Source: Platanthera guangdongensis
Taxonomy: Eukaryota; Streptophyta; Magnoliopsida; Asparagales; Orchidaceae
Reading direction: 5' to 3'
DNA: 64,000 nt
NCBI GenBank assembly: GCA_039583875.1
Contig: CM077151.1
Location: forward strand, 117,529,519-117,593,518
How positions within the stretch are numbered: position 1 is the stretch's first letter; the number at the start of each line of letters is the position of its first letter. This document shows, in pieces, positions 45,097 through 58,122 of this stretch. A program made the position numbers and the translations under genes. The notes below the pieces were generated by a model. The model saw only the letters and a list, made by a program, of their open reading frames with translations, searched no databases and was not told the DNA's origin.

Positions 45097-48000
45097 TTAG
45101 CTAATAAATACGAGCGAAACTTTAGATAGCGTTATATACGAGCGAAACTTATCAAAAGCGAAAACGACGGCTAAGAGTTCCTTTTCCGTTGTCGTGTAAT
45201 TTACTTGTGCGGAAGTGAGCGTCTTGCTAGCGTAATAAATAGGATGAAAATGTTTTTCTACGCGTTGGCCAAGAACGGCACCTAAGGCAATATCACTAGC
45301 GTCGCACATAATCTCGAACGGAAGGGACCAATTAGGGGCCACTAATATTGGTGAAGTGATAAGTTTTTGTTTTATTAAATTAAAGGCGGACTCGCATTCG
45401 CTACTAAAGATGAAGCGTGATTCCTTTTCCAAGAGGTGAGTTAGCGGCTTTGTTAGTTTTGAAAAGTCTTGAATGAAGCGTCGATAAAAGCCCGCATGGC
45501 CTAAGAAACTCCTAATAGATTTTACGTTTGTTGGATGCAGAAGTTTTTCTATAATTTCTATCTTGGCCTTATCCACCTCTATCCCCTTAGACGAAATCAT
45601 ATGGCCGAGGACCAAACCTCCTCGAACCATAAAGTTGCATTTTTCCCAATTTAAAACAAGGCTTGTGTCCTCGCACCGTTGAAGGACACGATCTAAATTG
45701 TGAAGGCAATCGGGAAAAGAGCGTCCGAAAATAGAAAAGTCATCCATAAAGACTTCCATAATGTCTTCTACTAGCTCGCCAAAGATCGCTAGCATACATC
45801 TTTGGAATGTAGCCGGCGCATTGCAGAGTCCAAATGGCATTCTTCGATATGCGAAGGTGCCAAACGGGCAAGTAAAAGTTGTTTTCTCTTGGTCATCGGG
45901 GGAAATGGGGATTTGGAAAAACCCCGATAAACCATCAAGAAAACAATAATACGGATGACCGGATAAACGCTCTAAAATCTGGTCTAGAAATGGCAGAGGG
46001 AAATGGTCCTTGCGGGTGGCGTCATTAAGGTTTCTATAATCGATGCACACTCGCCAACCCGTAACAGTACGAGTTGGGACAAGCTCGTTATGCTCATTCG
46101 CCACTACGGTAAGGCCGCCTTTCTTGGGCACGACATGCACGGGACTAACCCATGCACTGTCCGAAATAGGGTAGATAATCCCAGCATCTAATAACTTAAT
46201 AATCTCATCTTTAACGACGTCTTTCATGTTTGGGTTAAGACGACGCTGCGGCTGAATCGTTTTGCGGCAATTATCGTTAAGGAAAATCTTATGGGTGCAA
46301 AAGGAGGGGCTAATCCCCTTTAAGTCAGAGATTTGCCACGCAATTGCGTGGCGATGTTTAAATAAAACTTCCAATAAATCGGAAGTCTCTGAATCACTCA
46401 AGTCCGAAGAAATGATAACGGGAAGCGTATCGCCTTTTCCCAAAAATGCGTATTTGAGCGATGCGGGTAAGGGTTTGAGGTCTAGGATGGGCGGTTCTTC
46501 TAGGGAGGTTTTAATGCCTATGTCTTTCTTACCAATTGGTTCGAAAGGCAAGTCTAAAGAAGTATCCTCATCGCATTTAAAATTTTCGAGCGCATAAATA
46601 TCGTCGTTTAAAAATACGGACTCGAAAACGAGAGAAGAACGATCTCCAAAAAAGGTATCTAAAGAGTAGCAGAAATCGTCGCTCGATGACAAATTGTCCA
46701 TCGAGGGATTAATAGAGAAAGTAACCTGATCATCGCCTACTCGGAGGAGAAGGATACCATTACTAACATCTATTAGTGCGCGGGAGGTGGCGAGAAAAGG
46801 GCGACCGAGTATTATTGGTACTTCGGCGTCCTCCTCGATATCTAAGATGACGAAGTCTACCGGGAAGGTAAACTTGTCGACTCGGACAAGGACGTCCTCC
46901 ACTACCCCGATAGGGAACTTAACCGAGCGATCCGCTAATTGGATGCGCATATTCGTAGGACTAGGAGTACCCAAACCTAAACGCGAAAAGAGCGAGAACG
47001 GCATCAGATTAATGCTAGCCCCTAAATCAGTTAAGGCGTACTTTACTAATATATCGCCAAAAAGGCACGGGATGGAAAACCGTCCCGGGTCGTTTTGTTT
47101 TGTGGGAAATTTATTAGTAAGGGCCGCCGAGCAGACAGCGTTGAGTGATACATGCGAAATATCCTCTAATTTGCGTTTATTAGAAAGTAGTTCTTTTAAA
47201 AATTTCGCATATTTTGGCATTTGCGAGATAGTCTCGCAAAAAGGAACATTAATATGAATTTGTTTTAATAATAAAATAAATTTTTCATATTGCGCGTCTT
47301 TACGCTCGTTATCTAACTTAAGCGGATACGGAAGAGCCTTGTTTAAAATAATTTTTTCTTTTATAATTGGTAAAGGCGGCGTAAGCGAAGAAAGGGGAAG
47401 AGGGGTCGGAGGTGAAATATGTACCTGAGGGTCGGTCCGTTTTGGATCGACCACCTCCTTTCCGCTACGGAGGGTTATAGCGTTGGCGTTTTCCCGCGGA
47501 TTGGGTTCCGTGTTTCCCGGCAGTGCCCCGAGCGCGCGCTCGGACATCATCCTCGCCAGCTGTCCAACCTGTTGTTCGAGTGTTTTTAGCGATCCGGTGA
47601 TGTTCCGGATATTTGACTCGTTGGACGCAATATACTTCGAAAAATTTTCCTCCATCGGGGAGGGTTTCGGAAGAGGAGGAGGAGGAGGAAGAAATCCGGG
47701 CGCATAAGAAATAGGGGGACGCTGAGCATTATTCGGGTTGCTCCACGAGAAGTTGGGGTGATTCCTCCAACCCGGATTATAGTTATTACTATAAGGGTTG
47801 TTGTTGGGGTTGAAGGGAGGACGACCCGAATTTCCCATGAAGTCCACGAACTCTTCAGCTACGCAGACGTTAGGGGGAATAAAACAAGGCGGAGTGGAGG
47901 AGGCAGCAGACATCTCCGCCACCTGCTTTGTTAACCTTTCAACTTGAAGGGTCAAGAGAGCAGTGGCATCCACTTCAAAAAGACCAGCCGCCGACTTTGG

Positions 48001-48819
48001 CCGTCCCCGCGGGACGTTCCATTGATAGGCGTTCATAGCCATCTCTTTGAATAAAGCCTGTGAGGCCTCGGGGGTTTTGTTGTTGAGAGTACCCCCGGCA
48101 GCCGCGTCAATCATTTGACGTGTCTGAAAATTCAGCCCATTATAAAACATTTGAACTTGCAACCACGTTGGCAGCGCGTGGTGCGGGCAACGGCGGAGGA
48201 ATTCCTTAGACCGTTCCCATGTCTCGTATAGAGACTCAGGATCGTTTTGCACAAACGAAGAAATGTCCGCCCGCAACTTTGCAGTTTTTGCGGGTGGAAA
48301 GTACTTCGTTAGGAACCATTCCGTCAACTCAGCCCACGTGGTGATACATCCTCGCAGGAGGGCATTCAACCACGCCTTGGCTTTAGACTTAAGGGAAAAA
48401 GGAAATAAGCGCAAACGAATGGCGTCATCAGTGACGCCATTAATCTTGAAGGTGTCGCATATCTCCAAGAAATTGGACAAGTGGACATTCGGGTCCTCAT
48501 CCGGCATTCCATCGAATTGTACGGCGTTTTGGACCATTTGAATGACACTTGACTTTATTTCAAAATTATTATTCGCCACCGCAGGGCGAACAATACTCGA
48601 CCCAGAATCATCCAGGTTAGGCCGGGCGTAATAAGACATAGTACGCTCGGTCGCCGGGGGAAGGTTAGGCGCGGCCATAACTACAAGAGTGGGTTCTCCG
48701 ATAGATTCCTCGGGATCTAAAGAAGGATTTCGGCGTTGAGATCGAATACGCGCAAGAGAGCGTTCGATCTCAGGGTCGAAGTCGAAATCTTCAGACTCTG
48801 AGGGTTGTCCACGGGTCAT
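45097..48819 (-). CDS. gag-pol: A1 Gag-protease-RT, 3'-broken
   Basis: 1240 open codons from ATG 48819 ([21 protein letters not shown]); an upstream TTG is in frame but unlikely. Athila Gag signature [12 protein letters not shown]...[19 protein letters not shown] lies about residues 95-135. In place of a zinc knuckle there is the Asn/Pro-rich [14 protein letters not shown] block. Protease has [10 protein letters not shown], and RT has [10 protein letters not shown] and the FMDD box. The first RNase H Asp (CDASD) and Glu (TEKELL) are present. The frame ends at 45097 in a scrambled segment where the TDH...ALKYL part of RNase H, with its third acidic residue, is missing. Gag, protease and RT look functional in sequence. 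Confidence 0.92.
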   Translation of the reverse strand: MTRGQPSESEDFDFDPEIERSLARIRSQRRNPSLDPEESIGEPTLVVMAAPNLPPATERTMSYYARPNLDDSGSSIVRPAVANNNFEIKSSVIQMVQNAVQFDGMPDEDPNVHLSNFLEICDTFKINGVTDDAIRLRLFPFSLKSKAKAWLNALLRGCITTWAELTEWFLTKYFPPAKTAKLRADISSFVQNDPESLYETWERSKEFLRRCPHHALPTWLQVQMFYNGLNFQTRQMIDAAAGGTLNNKTPEASQALFKEMAMNAYQWNVPRGRPKSAAGLFEVDATALLTLQVERLTKQVAEMSAASSTPPCFIPPNVCVAEEFVDFMGNSGRPPFNPNNNPYSNNYNPGWRNHPNFSWSNPNNAQRPPISYAPGFLPPPPPLPKPSPMEENFSKYIASNESNIRNITGSLKTLEQQVGQLARMMSERALGALPGNTEPNPRENANAITLRSGKEVVDPKRTDPQVHISPPTPLPLSSLTPPLPIIKEKIILNKALPYPLKLDNERKDAQYEKFILLLKQIHINVPFCETISQMPKYAKFLKELLSNKRKLEDISHVSLNAVCSAALTNKFPTKQNDPGRFSIPCLFGDILVKYALTDLGASINLMPFSLFSRLGLGTPSPTNMRIQLADRSVKFPIGVVEDVLVRVDKFTFPVDFVILDIEEDAEVPIILGRPFLATSRALIDVSNGILLLRVGDDQVTFSINPSMDNLSSSDDFCYSLDTFFGDRSSLVFESVFLNDDIYALENFKCDEDTSLDLPFEPIGKKDIGIKTSLEEPPILDLKPLPASLKYAFLGKGDTLPVIISSDLSDSETSDLLEVLFKHRHAIAWQISDLKGISPSFCTHKIFLNDNCRKTIQPQRRLNPNMKDVVKDEIIKLLDAGIIYPISDSAWVSPVHVVPKKGGLTVVANEHNELVPTRTVTGWRVCIDYRNLNDATRKDHFPLPFLDQILERLSGHPYYCFLDGLSGFFQIPISPDDQEKTTFTCPFGTFAYRRMPFGLCNAPATFQRCMLAIFGELVEDIMEVFMDDFSIFGRSFPDCLHNLDRVLQRCEDTSLVLNWEKCNFMVRGGLVLGHMISSKGIEVDKAKIEIIEKLLHPTNVKSIRSFLGHAGFYRRFIQDFSKLTKPLTHLLEKESRFIFSSECESAFNLIKQKLITSPILVAPNWSLPFEIMCDASDIALGAVLGQRVEKHFHPIYYASKTLTSAQVNYTTTEKELLAVVFAFDKFRSYITLSKVSLVFIS
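45108..45150 (-). repeat. 15-bp direct repeat at A1 pol break
   Basis: ATACGAGCGAAACTT occurs at 45108 and 45136 on the + strand. The expected RNase H segment is missing around it, suggesting a template-switch deletion with local duplication. Confidence 0.7.
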
Positions 48820-48947
48820 ACACCCAAACAAAAATAAAACAAAATAAACTTTTTTTTTTTAAAAAATAAAGTTATTAGTTTTTTTTTTGTAGAAAATAAG
48901 TAAAAGTAATAGACTCCGGAATTCGAAATAGCAACTCGAAAAGAGAT

Positions 48948-48965
48948 TCCCCGACAACGGCGCCA
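48948..48965 (-). other. A1 primer-binding site (tRNA-Asp type)
   Basis: The - strand has TGGCGCCGTTGTCGGGGA six bases after the LTR end, the usual Athila primer site. Confidence 0.9.
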
Positions 48966-48971
48966 AAAACT

Positions 48972-51897
48972 TGATGCGCCCGCGAACAGACTCTTACTGT
49001 GGTTGGTTCGGTGAGTCGATCGCCGCGGGCGTGCTCGGGTAGGCAAGTGCACCTATCACAAGTAGTACTCGATATTCGGGGGAATACCGAGGTCGTATTG
49101 TTCTCGGGGTCGCGTTGACTATTCTTACTCCTCCGGGAGGACTATTATTTTACTAAAAGAAAGGTGGATTTTTTTTACTTAATAAAAGACGGAAAAGCAA
49201 AGGAGCGAAAAAACGATTTAGAAAATATTCGATGAAGGGTTAACGCTCGGCATCGAATCGGATTAAGACTAAAACAATTTTTAATAATTATAGGACTTAG
49301 TTTTCAAATTAATAATAAGGCAACTTGGCCGTGGAGGTTCCACAAATGTGAGCTCACCTAGCTATAGGGATATCGCTCACCTAAACGTTAAGACTATTCG
49401 ACCGAACGTTAGTCCGACGAAGGATTCCTCTTAACGCCCGCTTTACGCTAAGAACCCCGCTATTGGGTGGGGAACCCAATCCGGTAGAATTACGCTTGTC
49501 CTCTCTCGAGGGTATGCACGCAACTCTATTTACCCAGGGGTGATCGGTCCATATGCACGGCCTCTCGGCTAGCTAGCATATGGACTACGGAAATAGGGCC
49601 CACACATCGATATGTGGTCCTACGCGTCGTAAACCCGGGGTAAACCTTAAGTGCTTAAATTAAAATGAAAATAAAGAGCTTCAATTATTATAAATCATTT
49701 TAAATGTCCCAATGCTCTTCGATGCCGAGGCTAAGAGCGATTAGCCACACATCGGTATGGGGACGGCTTATAATTTAGTGAGGCGCGAGTTCGAAATTAA
49801 ACGCTAAATTATTATAAGAAGGGGACATAAGAAAAATAAAAGAACATTTAGAAAGCTGAAAAATTAGCTAACACAAGAACTCACGCACACTCCAAATTAT
49901 AAGTTAAACAGGAACTAGGTTACACATAAAAGAAATTTGCATATTTCAAATTTGCGAGTCCAACTCAAACGAGTGGGGGCGGTAAATAAAAGCTGAAAAT
50001 TGCAAGTCCTACTCAAACGAGTAGGACTGAAATGAAAGCGAGTCCTACTCAAATGAGTAGGAGAAAATAAATGCGATTACCGGGCTTTAAAGATCCGTCC
50101 ATTTAACTCAAGTGAGTAGGAAGAAAAATAAAGAAAGAAAAATTACAAATCCTACTCAAACGAGTAGGCGGGAAATAAAGTCCGGCCATTTGACTCAAGT
50201 GAGTAGGCGGAAAAATAATGAAAGAAAATAACAAGTCCTACTCAAACGAGTAGGACTGAAAATGAAAACGATGCGCCATTTAACTCTTAACGAGTAGGCG
50301 GAAATAAATACACACAGACACACACACTCCATAAGAATTTCAAGTAAGCAATAAAGCTAACACCTACACTTACACACTCTACAAAATTTGAATCAAAGCA
50401 TAAAAGTTATACACCTACACTCACACACTCTACATAATTTGAACAAAGCATTAAAAGTTATACTCATACACTCACACACACAACATGAAAATTAAGAAGA
50501 ACAAAAGAAAATTTATGCTCATACACTCACACACACTAATTGAAAGCAAAATGAAAGTTACCTAAAAATTAAAACTTTTACTTTTTCAAGCTTAGGTTTT
50601 GCCAAATACAAATAAAAAGAAGAAATTACAATTTAGAAGACAAAAGTTTTTCAAAAAAAACCAAAGTTTTTGGAAAATTAAAATTTCAACATTTTCATTC
50701 CTAGGATTTCATAAAAGAGCTAAAAAAGTTGAAATAAAAGAGAAAGAAAAAAAAGGTTTTCATCCTAAAATAAAGCTAAGTAAAAAAATCAAAAGAAACT
50801 TTAGTAACTCTTTTACACATTCATAAGAGTGAAGATGTTGAAGAAATTAAAAGAAGACATGAAAAAAAAGGAAAAACCTAATTCATCATTTCATGAATTT
50901 CTAACAAAACCTAACTTGAGAAAAATTAAAGGCATGTAAAGTAAATAAATAACACTCATACACACACACACATTTCATAAATGAAGAACTAAATGAAGAA
51001 CAAAGATAAAACCAAGGATAAAAAGGGGAAGAAGTAAGCCATCCAAATGAATTTTCATGCTATATAGAGAGAAAATCTAACATTTTTATTAAAATTTTCA
51101 AGCTATTACAAAGCTAAAAGATAAAGCAAAACAAAACATGAAATAAAGAAGGGAGAAATCTCCTTACATAGCACTAGTATCCACGGATTAAGCCAACAAA
51201 AAGACACTAAAATGGCCCAAAAATCTGAACCCTTGGACCTTACAGAATTGGGCAATTTATAGGCAAAAAATTCTAAGTACACGCACTAGGTCACGTGCGT
51301 GTAGGGGGGGCGTGACAGTACTATTCATGAAGGCGGTCGGCGATTGGACAGGAAAGATGACTTCGGGCTGAGTTCGCGGTAGTCACGCCCCGGGTCACGG
51401 GCGTGACTCTAGGCGTGTCGGGGAGGTAGAACTGGGCGCGGGTTGCGCCGAAAGTCTTCGGCAGCATCTTGTCAGGCTAGCTGGAAAGGTCACGCCCCAG
51501 GTCACGGGCGTGACGCTGGGCGTGTTAGTTGGTGTCGACACTCGACGATCGTCGAGATGAATTCGTCGAGTGGAGTGAACACGGGCTTGGGTCACGCCCC
51601 GTGTCGGGTGACACGGGCGTGTCGCCAGGCGTGTCAATCTTGTACTTCAGAAATCGTCCGATTTCATGGGAAATGCAATGTCACGGCCCGGTCACGGGCG
51701 TGACCAAAGTGTCACGGGCGTGTACTGCCCAATTTTGGCAGATTTTGAAATTTTTCTGCAAAATAAAATAAAACAAGTTAGAAGAAAATTTACAAGAATA
51801 GGAGCATTTTATTGAACAAAAATAAGTAAAAACGATGAAAATAAATGAAAATGACTAAATGGATGTGCACAAAAATACGTATATTTACAATTCATCA
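48972..51897 (-). repeat. A1 5' LTR
   Basis: 2926 bp, the twin of 38903-41812 with the same arrays, simple repeats and TATA box. A small insertion near 50865 accounts for most of the length difference. Confidence 0.95.
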
Positions 51898-52419
51898 CGT
51901 GCCGTGAAGGAGTGGTCTCCCTTGAAGTCAGCGGCCGATGTGAGGAGTTTCCTTGGACTTGTCGGGTACTACCACAAGTTCGTAAAAGAATTTTCAAAGA
52001 TTTCTCTTCCTCTTACTTCATTGACGAAGAAAGGTGTGCCATTTGAGGGGACACCCCAATGTGAAGTGGAGTTCCAGGAGCTGAAGGTCAGACTTACCTC
52101 CGCCCCCATCCTTGCACTTCCGTTTGGGAAGGAAGGATTTCAAGTTTATACTGACGCATCATATCAAGGGATGGGAGCGGTGTTGATGCAGCATGGACAC
52201 GTGATTGCTTATGCTTCAAGACAACTGAAGAAACATGAAATCAATTACTCTGTTCACGATTTGGAGCTTGGAGCAGTGGTGTTCGCCGTGAAGGTTTGGA
52301 GGCATTATCCATACGGCGTCCACTGCGAGATCTTTTCAGATCACAAAAACTTGAAGTACGTTCATACTCAGAAGGAGTTGAACTTGAGACAATGGCAGTG
52401 GTTAGAATTTCTATGCGAT
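51898..52419 (+). pseudogene. pol: T2 RNase H fragment
   Basis: T2 pol resumes ([27 protein letters not shown]) and reads RNase H with [33 protein letters not shown] and [28 protein letters not shown]. It stops abruptly at 52419; the expected YEFTMNYHPG continuation is replaced by reversed T3 LTR sequence, so reading past this point is fortuitous. T2 integrase and 3' LTR are absent from the window. Confidence 0.9.
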
Positions 52420-53041
52420 GTGCAACCACTCGTTGGAAAGGTATATTCAATGGCTACAACGTTTGTGTTTGGTCGGAAGCCCAGATCTGGACACATCCTA
52501 CATCAAAATGGCCAAGAATATCGCTGCGCGCAGAATACAGATTCTGCACGCATCTTAAAGAGGAATGAATGACATCGGTTCATCTTCCTCCTCAAGTCGA
52601 TCCTCCAAAATCACCTCCAGAAATTCCTCCTCCCTTATTTACCCTCATGAGGCCTTTACTCTTCACGCAGCCATCCCCCATCTTCACATAGAAGGTTGGA
52701 TAGGTTGAAGACACAACTTGCCTTAGAGCACAAGCCCTAGGACGGTCTCTTCCTAGAGAAATCACCATCACGCAAGTCTAGACTCTTTTGAGTCGACATC
52801 TCGCCTAGATAACTACACATCTAACACCAAGGGAGAGGGGAGGAAGCTCACCTCATTTCCGGTGTTTCCACTATTTCCGGCCATGGATCGTGTAACTCAT
52901 CTCGGTGGCATCTTCTCCTTCTCGGCGACGGCGGATCTTCTCCTCCAAGACTTTCTCCAGCGGTTTCCCTCTCTACAGAAGTTTCTCTCAGGAAATAGGG
53001 GATGAAATGAGCATGAAAACGGCTAGAGTTTTCTCTTCCCC

Positions 53042-53049
53042 TTATATAT
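53042..53049 (-). promoter_or_regulatory. Probable TATA box of T3 LTR
   Basis: The - strand reads CATATATAAGGGG, only a few bases downstream of the palindrome array and about 130 bases upstream of the exon 1 ATG. Confidence 0.65.
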
Positions 53050-53054
53050 GAAAA

Positions 53055-53829
53055 GTGACACGGGTAGGGACACGCCCGTGTCCTTACCCGTGTCCTGCTT
53101 GGGCGAAACGGCAACGACAGTTTCCTTGTCGTTTCAATACTCGACATGGTTAGGGACACGCCCGTGTCCCGACCCGTGTCCACATGACACAACCGTGTTC
53201 CCTGTCCATGTCCTTCTCTGGATACATTTCGACGAACTCAACTCGACACAACAGCACACGGGTAGGGACACACCCGTATCGCTACCTGTGTCATACAATT
53301 CATCGATCTCGGCATGTAGTTCGTCAATCTCGACATGCTCTATCGATTGTAACTCGATACACATGGGTAGGGACACGACCGCGTCGCTACCCATTTCATA
53401 TGATGTTGACACACCTCATCAATCTCGACATGCCCTGTCGAGTGTAACTCGACACACACGGGTAGGGACACGCCCGTGTCGCTACCCGTGTCATACGATG
53501 TCAACACACCTCGTCGATCTCGACATACCTTGTCAAGCTCCACTCGACATAATGACACACGGATAGGGACACGCCCGTGTCTCTACCTGTGTCATACAAT
53601 TCGTCGATCTCGACACCCAGTTTGTCGATCTCGACACGCTGTGTCGAGTTCAACTCAACACACACGCACACGGGTAGGGACACGACCGTGTCTCTACCCG
53701 TATCACTTCACACGGGTAGTGACACGCCCCGTGTCACTGCCCGTGTCCTTCTCTGGACATACTCGAGTCATCGACTCGAGATCCGGCCACTCCCACACGG
53801 GTAGGGACATGCCCGTATCTCTACTCGTC
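53055..53829. repeat. Alternating palindrome array in T3 LTR
   Basis: Same design as 21148-21921 in reverse: ACACGGGTAG...CTACCCGTGT near-palindromes alternate with TCGTCGATCTCGACA dyads. Confidence 0.92.
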
Positions 53830-53958
53830 TCCTTTGCTTGACTGATTTCTCCTCCTTTTTACATGTGCTGCCCTGTCGTCAGCACTCCCCCGAACCCAAG
53901 TCAGCTCTCCTGACTTAAAAACACGTACGAGGGGCCTAGTGCAATTCGAGACGTTACA

Positions 53959-56940
53959 AATCCTATAAACAAAATAAAAGATTTCGTCCCCGAAATCAGG
54001 CTTAGGCTATGGGGATAAAAGCATAACAGAAAATACAATATGCTTTTAGATAAAGTTACCGTGAGCAAACAACTCCGAATAGCGTTTTTGCATCAAATCC
54101 ATTGGCTCCCATATATATTCCTCCTTCCCGTGATTAGACCATAGCACCTTCACCAAGGTAACACTTTTGCGACGTAACTTTCTTGTCTCGCTATCTACGA
54201 TCTGCACCGGCTCTAGTTGCACATACCTATCAGACGCCACAACACCATCAGTTGTGGGGATGTATTGATCGGGTCGTAACAGCGCCTTCTGAAGCGACAA
54301 CACATGGAATACGTCGTGGAGGTTCTCTAGCTCGGGCGGTAACTCCAACCAATAGGCCAACGGGCCAATCCTTTCCAATATAGTATAAGGCCCAACATAC
54401 CTTGGGCTGAGCTTTTTCACACCACGCACACGTGACACTCCATGCATCGGATGGATTTTCAAGAACACCTTATCACCCACTTGAAACTCCACCATCTGGT
54501 GCCTTGCATTATAATACTTCGCCTGCCGACTTTGAGCTTCCAACATGCGATCCCGAATCAGTCTAACTGCCGCATCAGTATCCTCAATATATTAAACACC
54601 CAAAGCCTTTAGGTCTTCATCTTGCACCCAAGACAAGGGGGTTATACACCTCCTTCCATAAAGAGCTTCATGAGGAGCCATGCCGATACTAGCCTGGTGG
54701 CTGTTGTTGTAGGATAATTCTACCAACGGTAAGAGCCTTTCCCACGGCTCTCCTCTATCCAACACACATAATCTCAACAAATCTTCCAATGTCCGGATGG
54801 TCCTTTCAGATTTCCCGTCCGTCTGAGGATGAAACGCGGTGCTGAAGGTAAGGCGCGAGCCTAAATACGCCTATAACACCTTCCATTCCTTGGAGGTAAA
54901 ACGACCATCCCGGTCCGAAACAATTATCTTAGGCACGCCATGAAACCGCACGAACTACTCCACAAAGAGGCGTACTAAGACATCCACATGAGCTTCTTTC
55001 TTCATTGGGATAAACCGGGCTAATTTCGTCAGGCGATCAATTATCACCCGCACCGAATCATTTCTAGAGCGTGAGCGAGGTAACCCATGGACAAAGTCCA
55101 TGGAGATATCCTCAAACTTCCACTCGGGGATGGGCAACGATTGTAGCAAACCACCGGGACTCTTGCATTCCGCCTTCACCCTTTGACAAGCTTCGCAATG
55201 TGTAACAAAATATCGGACATCCTTTTTCATTCCCGGCCAACACATGGTCTTCCGTAAGCTGGCATACATCTTAGCAATGCCCGGGTGCACTGAATATTAA
55301 GAGCAATGAGCCTCTCGCAAGATATCCTCCCGGATTTTACCGCCTTTGGGAATGTAAAGCCGACCATGAAAATAAACGAGGCCGTCTTTTAGCGTATACT
55401 AATCCGTAGTCCCATCTTCGATTGACTTGATTACCGGGGCCAGGGCCGCATCCACTCCTTGCTCCACTCTAATTCGGTCCCGGATATCACAAACTATGCT
55501 CATGCTTGCCAAGTACTCCGTATACTCTACCGAAGGAGCCTTGAACACCAAAGTAATATCCATCTCCTCAATCATCCGAGCCAACTCCATACTCATCAAT
55601 CGAGCCTCTGGGCTAGATCCTGGTACCTTACTACTCAATGCATCGGCCACCGAGTTCGCCTTTCCGGGGTGGTAGTTCATGGTGAACTCATAATCGCATA
55701 AAAATTCTAACAACTGCCGTTGTCTCAAGTTCAACTCCTTCTGAGTATGAACGTACTTCAAGTTTTTGTGATCTGAAAAGATCTCGCTGTGGACGCCGTA
55801 TAGATAATGCCTCCAAACCTTCAAGGCGAACACAACTGCTCCAAGCTCCAAATCGTGAACCGAGTAATTGAATTCATGTTTCTTCAGTTGTCTTGAAGCA
55901 TAAGCAATCACATGTCCATGCTGCATCAACACCGCTCCCATCCCTTGATATGATGCGTCAGTATAAACTTGAAATCCTTCCTTCCCAAACGGAAGTGCAA
56001 GGATGGGGGCGGAGGTAAGTCTGACCTTCAGCTCCTGGAACGCCACTTCACATTGGGATGTCCACTCAAATGGCACACCTTTCTTCGTCAATGAAGTAAG
56101 AGGAAGAGCAATCTTTGAAAATCCTTTTACGAACTTGTAGTAGTACCCGACAAGTCCAAGGAAACTCCTCACATCGGCCGCTGACTTCAAGGGCGACCAC
56201 TCCTTCACGGCACTCACCTTGGCCGGATCCACCGGTAGACCTGCTCCGCTGATCACATGCCCCAAGAAAGCAACCTCTTTAAGCTAGAATTCGCACTTGC
56301 TGAACTTGGCGAACAAGGCGTGCTCTTTTAATTTCTTCAATACCAAGGTCAAATGCTCGACATGCTCCTCCTCCGTCTTTGAGTAGACTAAGATGTCGTC
56401 AATGTAAACAATGATGAAGATATCCAAATAAGTTTCAAACTCCTTGTTCATCAGGCTCATGAAGGCCGAAGGGGCATTTGTGAGCCCAAACAGCATTACA
56501 GTGAACTCGTACAGTCCATATGTTAAACTAAAGGTCATTTTCTGGATGTCATCTTCTTGTATTCTCAACTGATAATACCTGAGCGCAAGTCCAGCTTAGA
56601 AAACCAATACGCTCCCACTAGTTGATCGAACAACTCGTCAATCCGAGGTAGCGGATAAGTGTTCTGCATCGTCAGCCGATTGAGTTCCCGATAGTCTATA
56701 TACAAACGCAGGGTCCCATCCTTCTTCTTCACGAACAATACAGGGGCTCCCCATGGTGACGAACTGGGGGCGAACAAACCCTGACTCCACCAGTTCTTGC
56801 AGTTGAACTCTAAACTCTGCGATTTCCTTCGGGGCCATTCAGTAAGGGGCCTTGGATACCGGCTTGGCGCCCGGTACTAGATTAATCTGGAAGTCAACCT
56901 CTCTATGCGGGGGTAATCCTGGCAGTTTCTCAATACATAC
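53959..56940 (-). pseudogene. pol: T3 pol: RT, RNase H, integrase, chromodomain (broken)
   Basis: Reading down the - strand: end of the protease-RT linker at 56940, RT fingers ([21 protein letters not shown]), palm with IDDILVYSK near 56395, RNase H ([13 protein letters not shown]) and the integrase finger (MKKDVRYFVTHCEAC). The integrase core has DISMDFVHGLP, VSDRDGRF and GKSERTIRTLED. A C-terminal chromodomain (LWSNHGKEEYIWEPMDLM) ends at 54046. Lesions: one extra base near 56768, one lost base at 56573, TAG near 56284 in place of Trp, and stops near 55397, 55300, 54952, 54868 and 54590. The lost base and the TAG are shared with T2. The PPT (TTTCGGGGACGAAATC) lies near 53970-53990. Gag and protease are missing. 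Confidence 0.9.
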
Positions 56941-57958
56941 TCGTTAAGAGTTAAATGACGTGCCCTTTATTTCCCACCTACTCGTTTGAGTAGGACTTGT
57001 AATTTTCCTTTTTTTGTAACTTAGTTTCTGTTTATTTATAATTTGAAGTGTGCGTGAGTTCTTTTTAGCTAACTTTTCAGCTTTCTAAATGTTTGTTATT
57101 TTTTATGTCCTCTTCTTATAATATTTTAGCGTTTAGTCTCGAACTCGCGCCTCATCAAATTATAAAGCCGTCCCCATACCGATGTGTGGCTAATTGTTAT
57201 TAGCCTCGGCATTGAAGAGCATTGGGGCATTTAAAATGATTCGTAATAATTAAAGCTCTTTATTTTCACTTTAATTTTAGGACTTAAAGTTTAGCCCGGG
57301 TTTACGACGCGTAGGACCACAAATCGATGTGTGGGCCCTATTTCCGTTATCCATATGCTAGCTAGCTGAGAGATCGTGCGTATTGACAGATCATCCCTGG
57401 TTAAAGAGAGTTGCCTGCATACCCTCGAGAGAGAACAAGTGTAATTCTTCCGGATTGGGTTTCCCACCCAATAGCGGGGTTCTTAGCGTAAAGCGTGCGT
57501 TAAGAGGAATCCTTCGTCGGACTAACGTTCGGTCGAATAGTCTTAGCGTTCAGGTGAGCAATATTCCTAGAGATAAGTGCGCTCACATTTGTGGAACCTC
57601 CACGGCCAGGTTGCCTTTAATTAATTTGAAAACTAAGTCCTATAATTATTATAAGTTATTTTTGTCTTAATCCGATTTGATGCCGAGTGTTAACCCTTCA
57701 TCGAATTTTTCTAAATCATTTTTTCGCTCTTTTACTTTTTCCATCTTTACTTAATTAAAATCTCCACCTTACTTTCAGTAAAATAATAGTCCTCCTAGAG
57801 GAGTAAGAATAGTCAACCCGACCCCGAGAACAATACAACCTCGGTATTCCCCCGAATATCGAGTACTACTTGCTATAGGTGCACTTGCCTCCTGTAGCAA
57901 GCCCGCGGCGATCGACTCACCGAACCAACCACAGTAAGAGTTTGTTCGCGGGCCATCA
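56941..57958 (+). repeat. A2 5' LTR, 5'-truncated
   Basis: Matches the A1 LTR in the opposite orientation, beginning inside the CTACTC/GAGTAG array and ending ...GGGCCATCA. The U3 part with the GGGCGTG array is lost at the junction with T3. Confidence 0.88.
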
Positions 57959-57965
57959 AGTTTTT

Positions 57966-57983
57966 TGGCGCCGTTGGTGGGGA
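57966..57983 (+). other. A2 primer-binding site
   Basis: TGGCGCCGTTGGTGGGGA matches the tRNA-Asp-type Athila PBS with two mismatches. Confidence 0.85.
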
Positions 57984-58122
57984 TTTCTTCGAGTTGCTAT
58001 TTCGAATTCCAGAGTCTATTACTTTTACTTATTTTCTATAAACTAAAAAAAACAAAAAACTCTATTTTAAATAAAATAAAATAAAACGAGTTTATTTTGT
58101 TTTATTTTTTTTCTTTGGGTAT

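Larger units (their letters stand above)
38903..51897 (-). mobile_element. A1: full-length Athila-type Ty3/Gypsy element
   Basis: 12,995 bp with LTRs of 2910 and 2926 bp, a tRNA-Asp-type PBS (TGGCGCCGTTGTCGGGGA), Athila gag-protease-RT, a separate RNase H/integrase frame and a T-rich 3' region without an env ORF. Flanks TGTGC (38898-38902) and CGTGC (51898-51902) are a target duplicate with one mismatch. It inserted into T2. Confidence 0.95.
52420..53958 (-). repeat. T3 3' LTR, 3'-truncated
   Basis: The LTR starts on the - strand at 53958 (TGTAACGTCTCG) and matches T2 21021 to about 22557 in reverse. It is cut at 52420, where it joins T2 RNase H. It contains the palindrome array 53055-53829, a TATA box at 53042-53049 and an exon 1 equivalent (52911-52852, 60 nt with a TGA at codon 5, ending at GAG|GTGAGC). 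Confidence 0.9.

Noticed and set aside
52420..52572. C-terminal extension of the T2 RNase H frame
   Set aside because: This is reversed Tekay LTR sequence (compare - strand 22328-22513) read in frame by chance.
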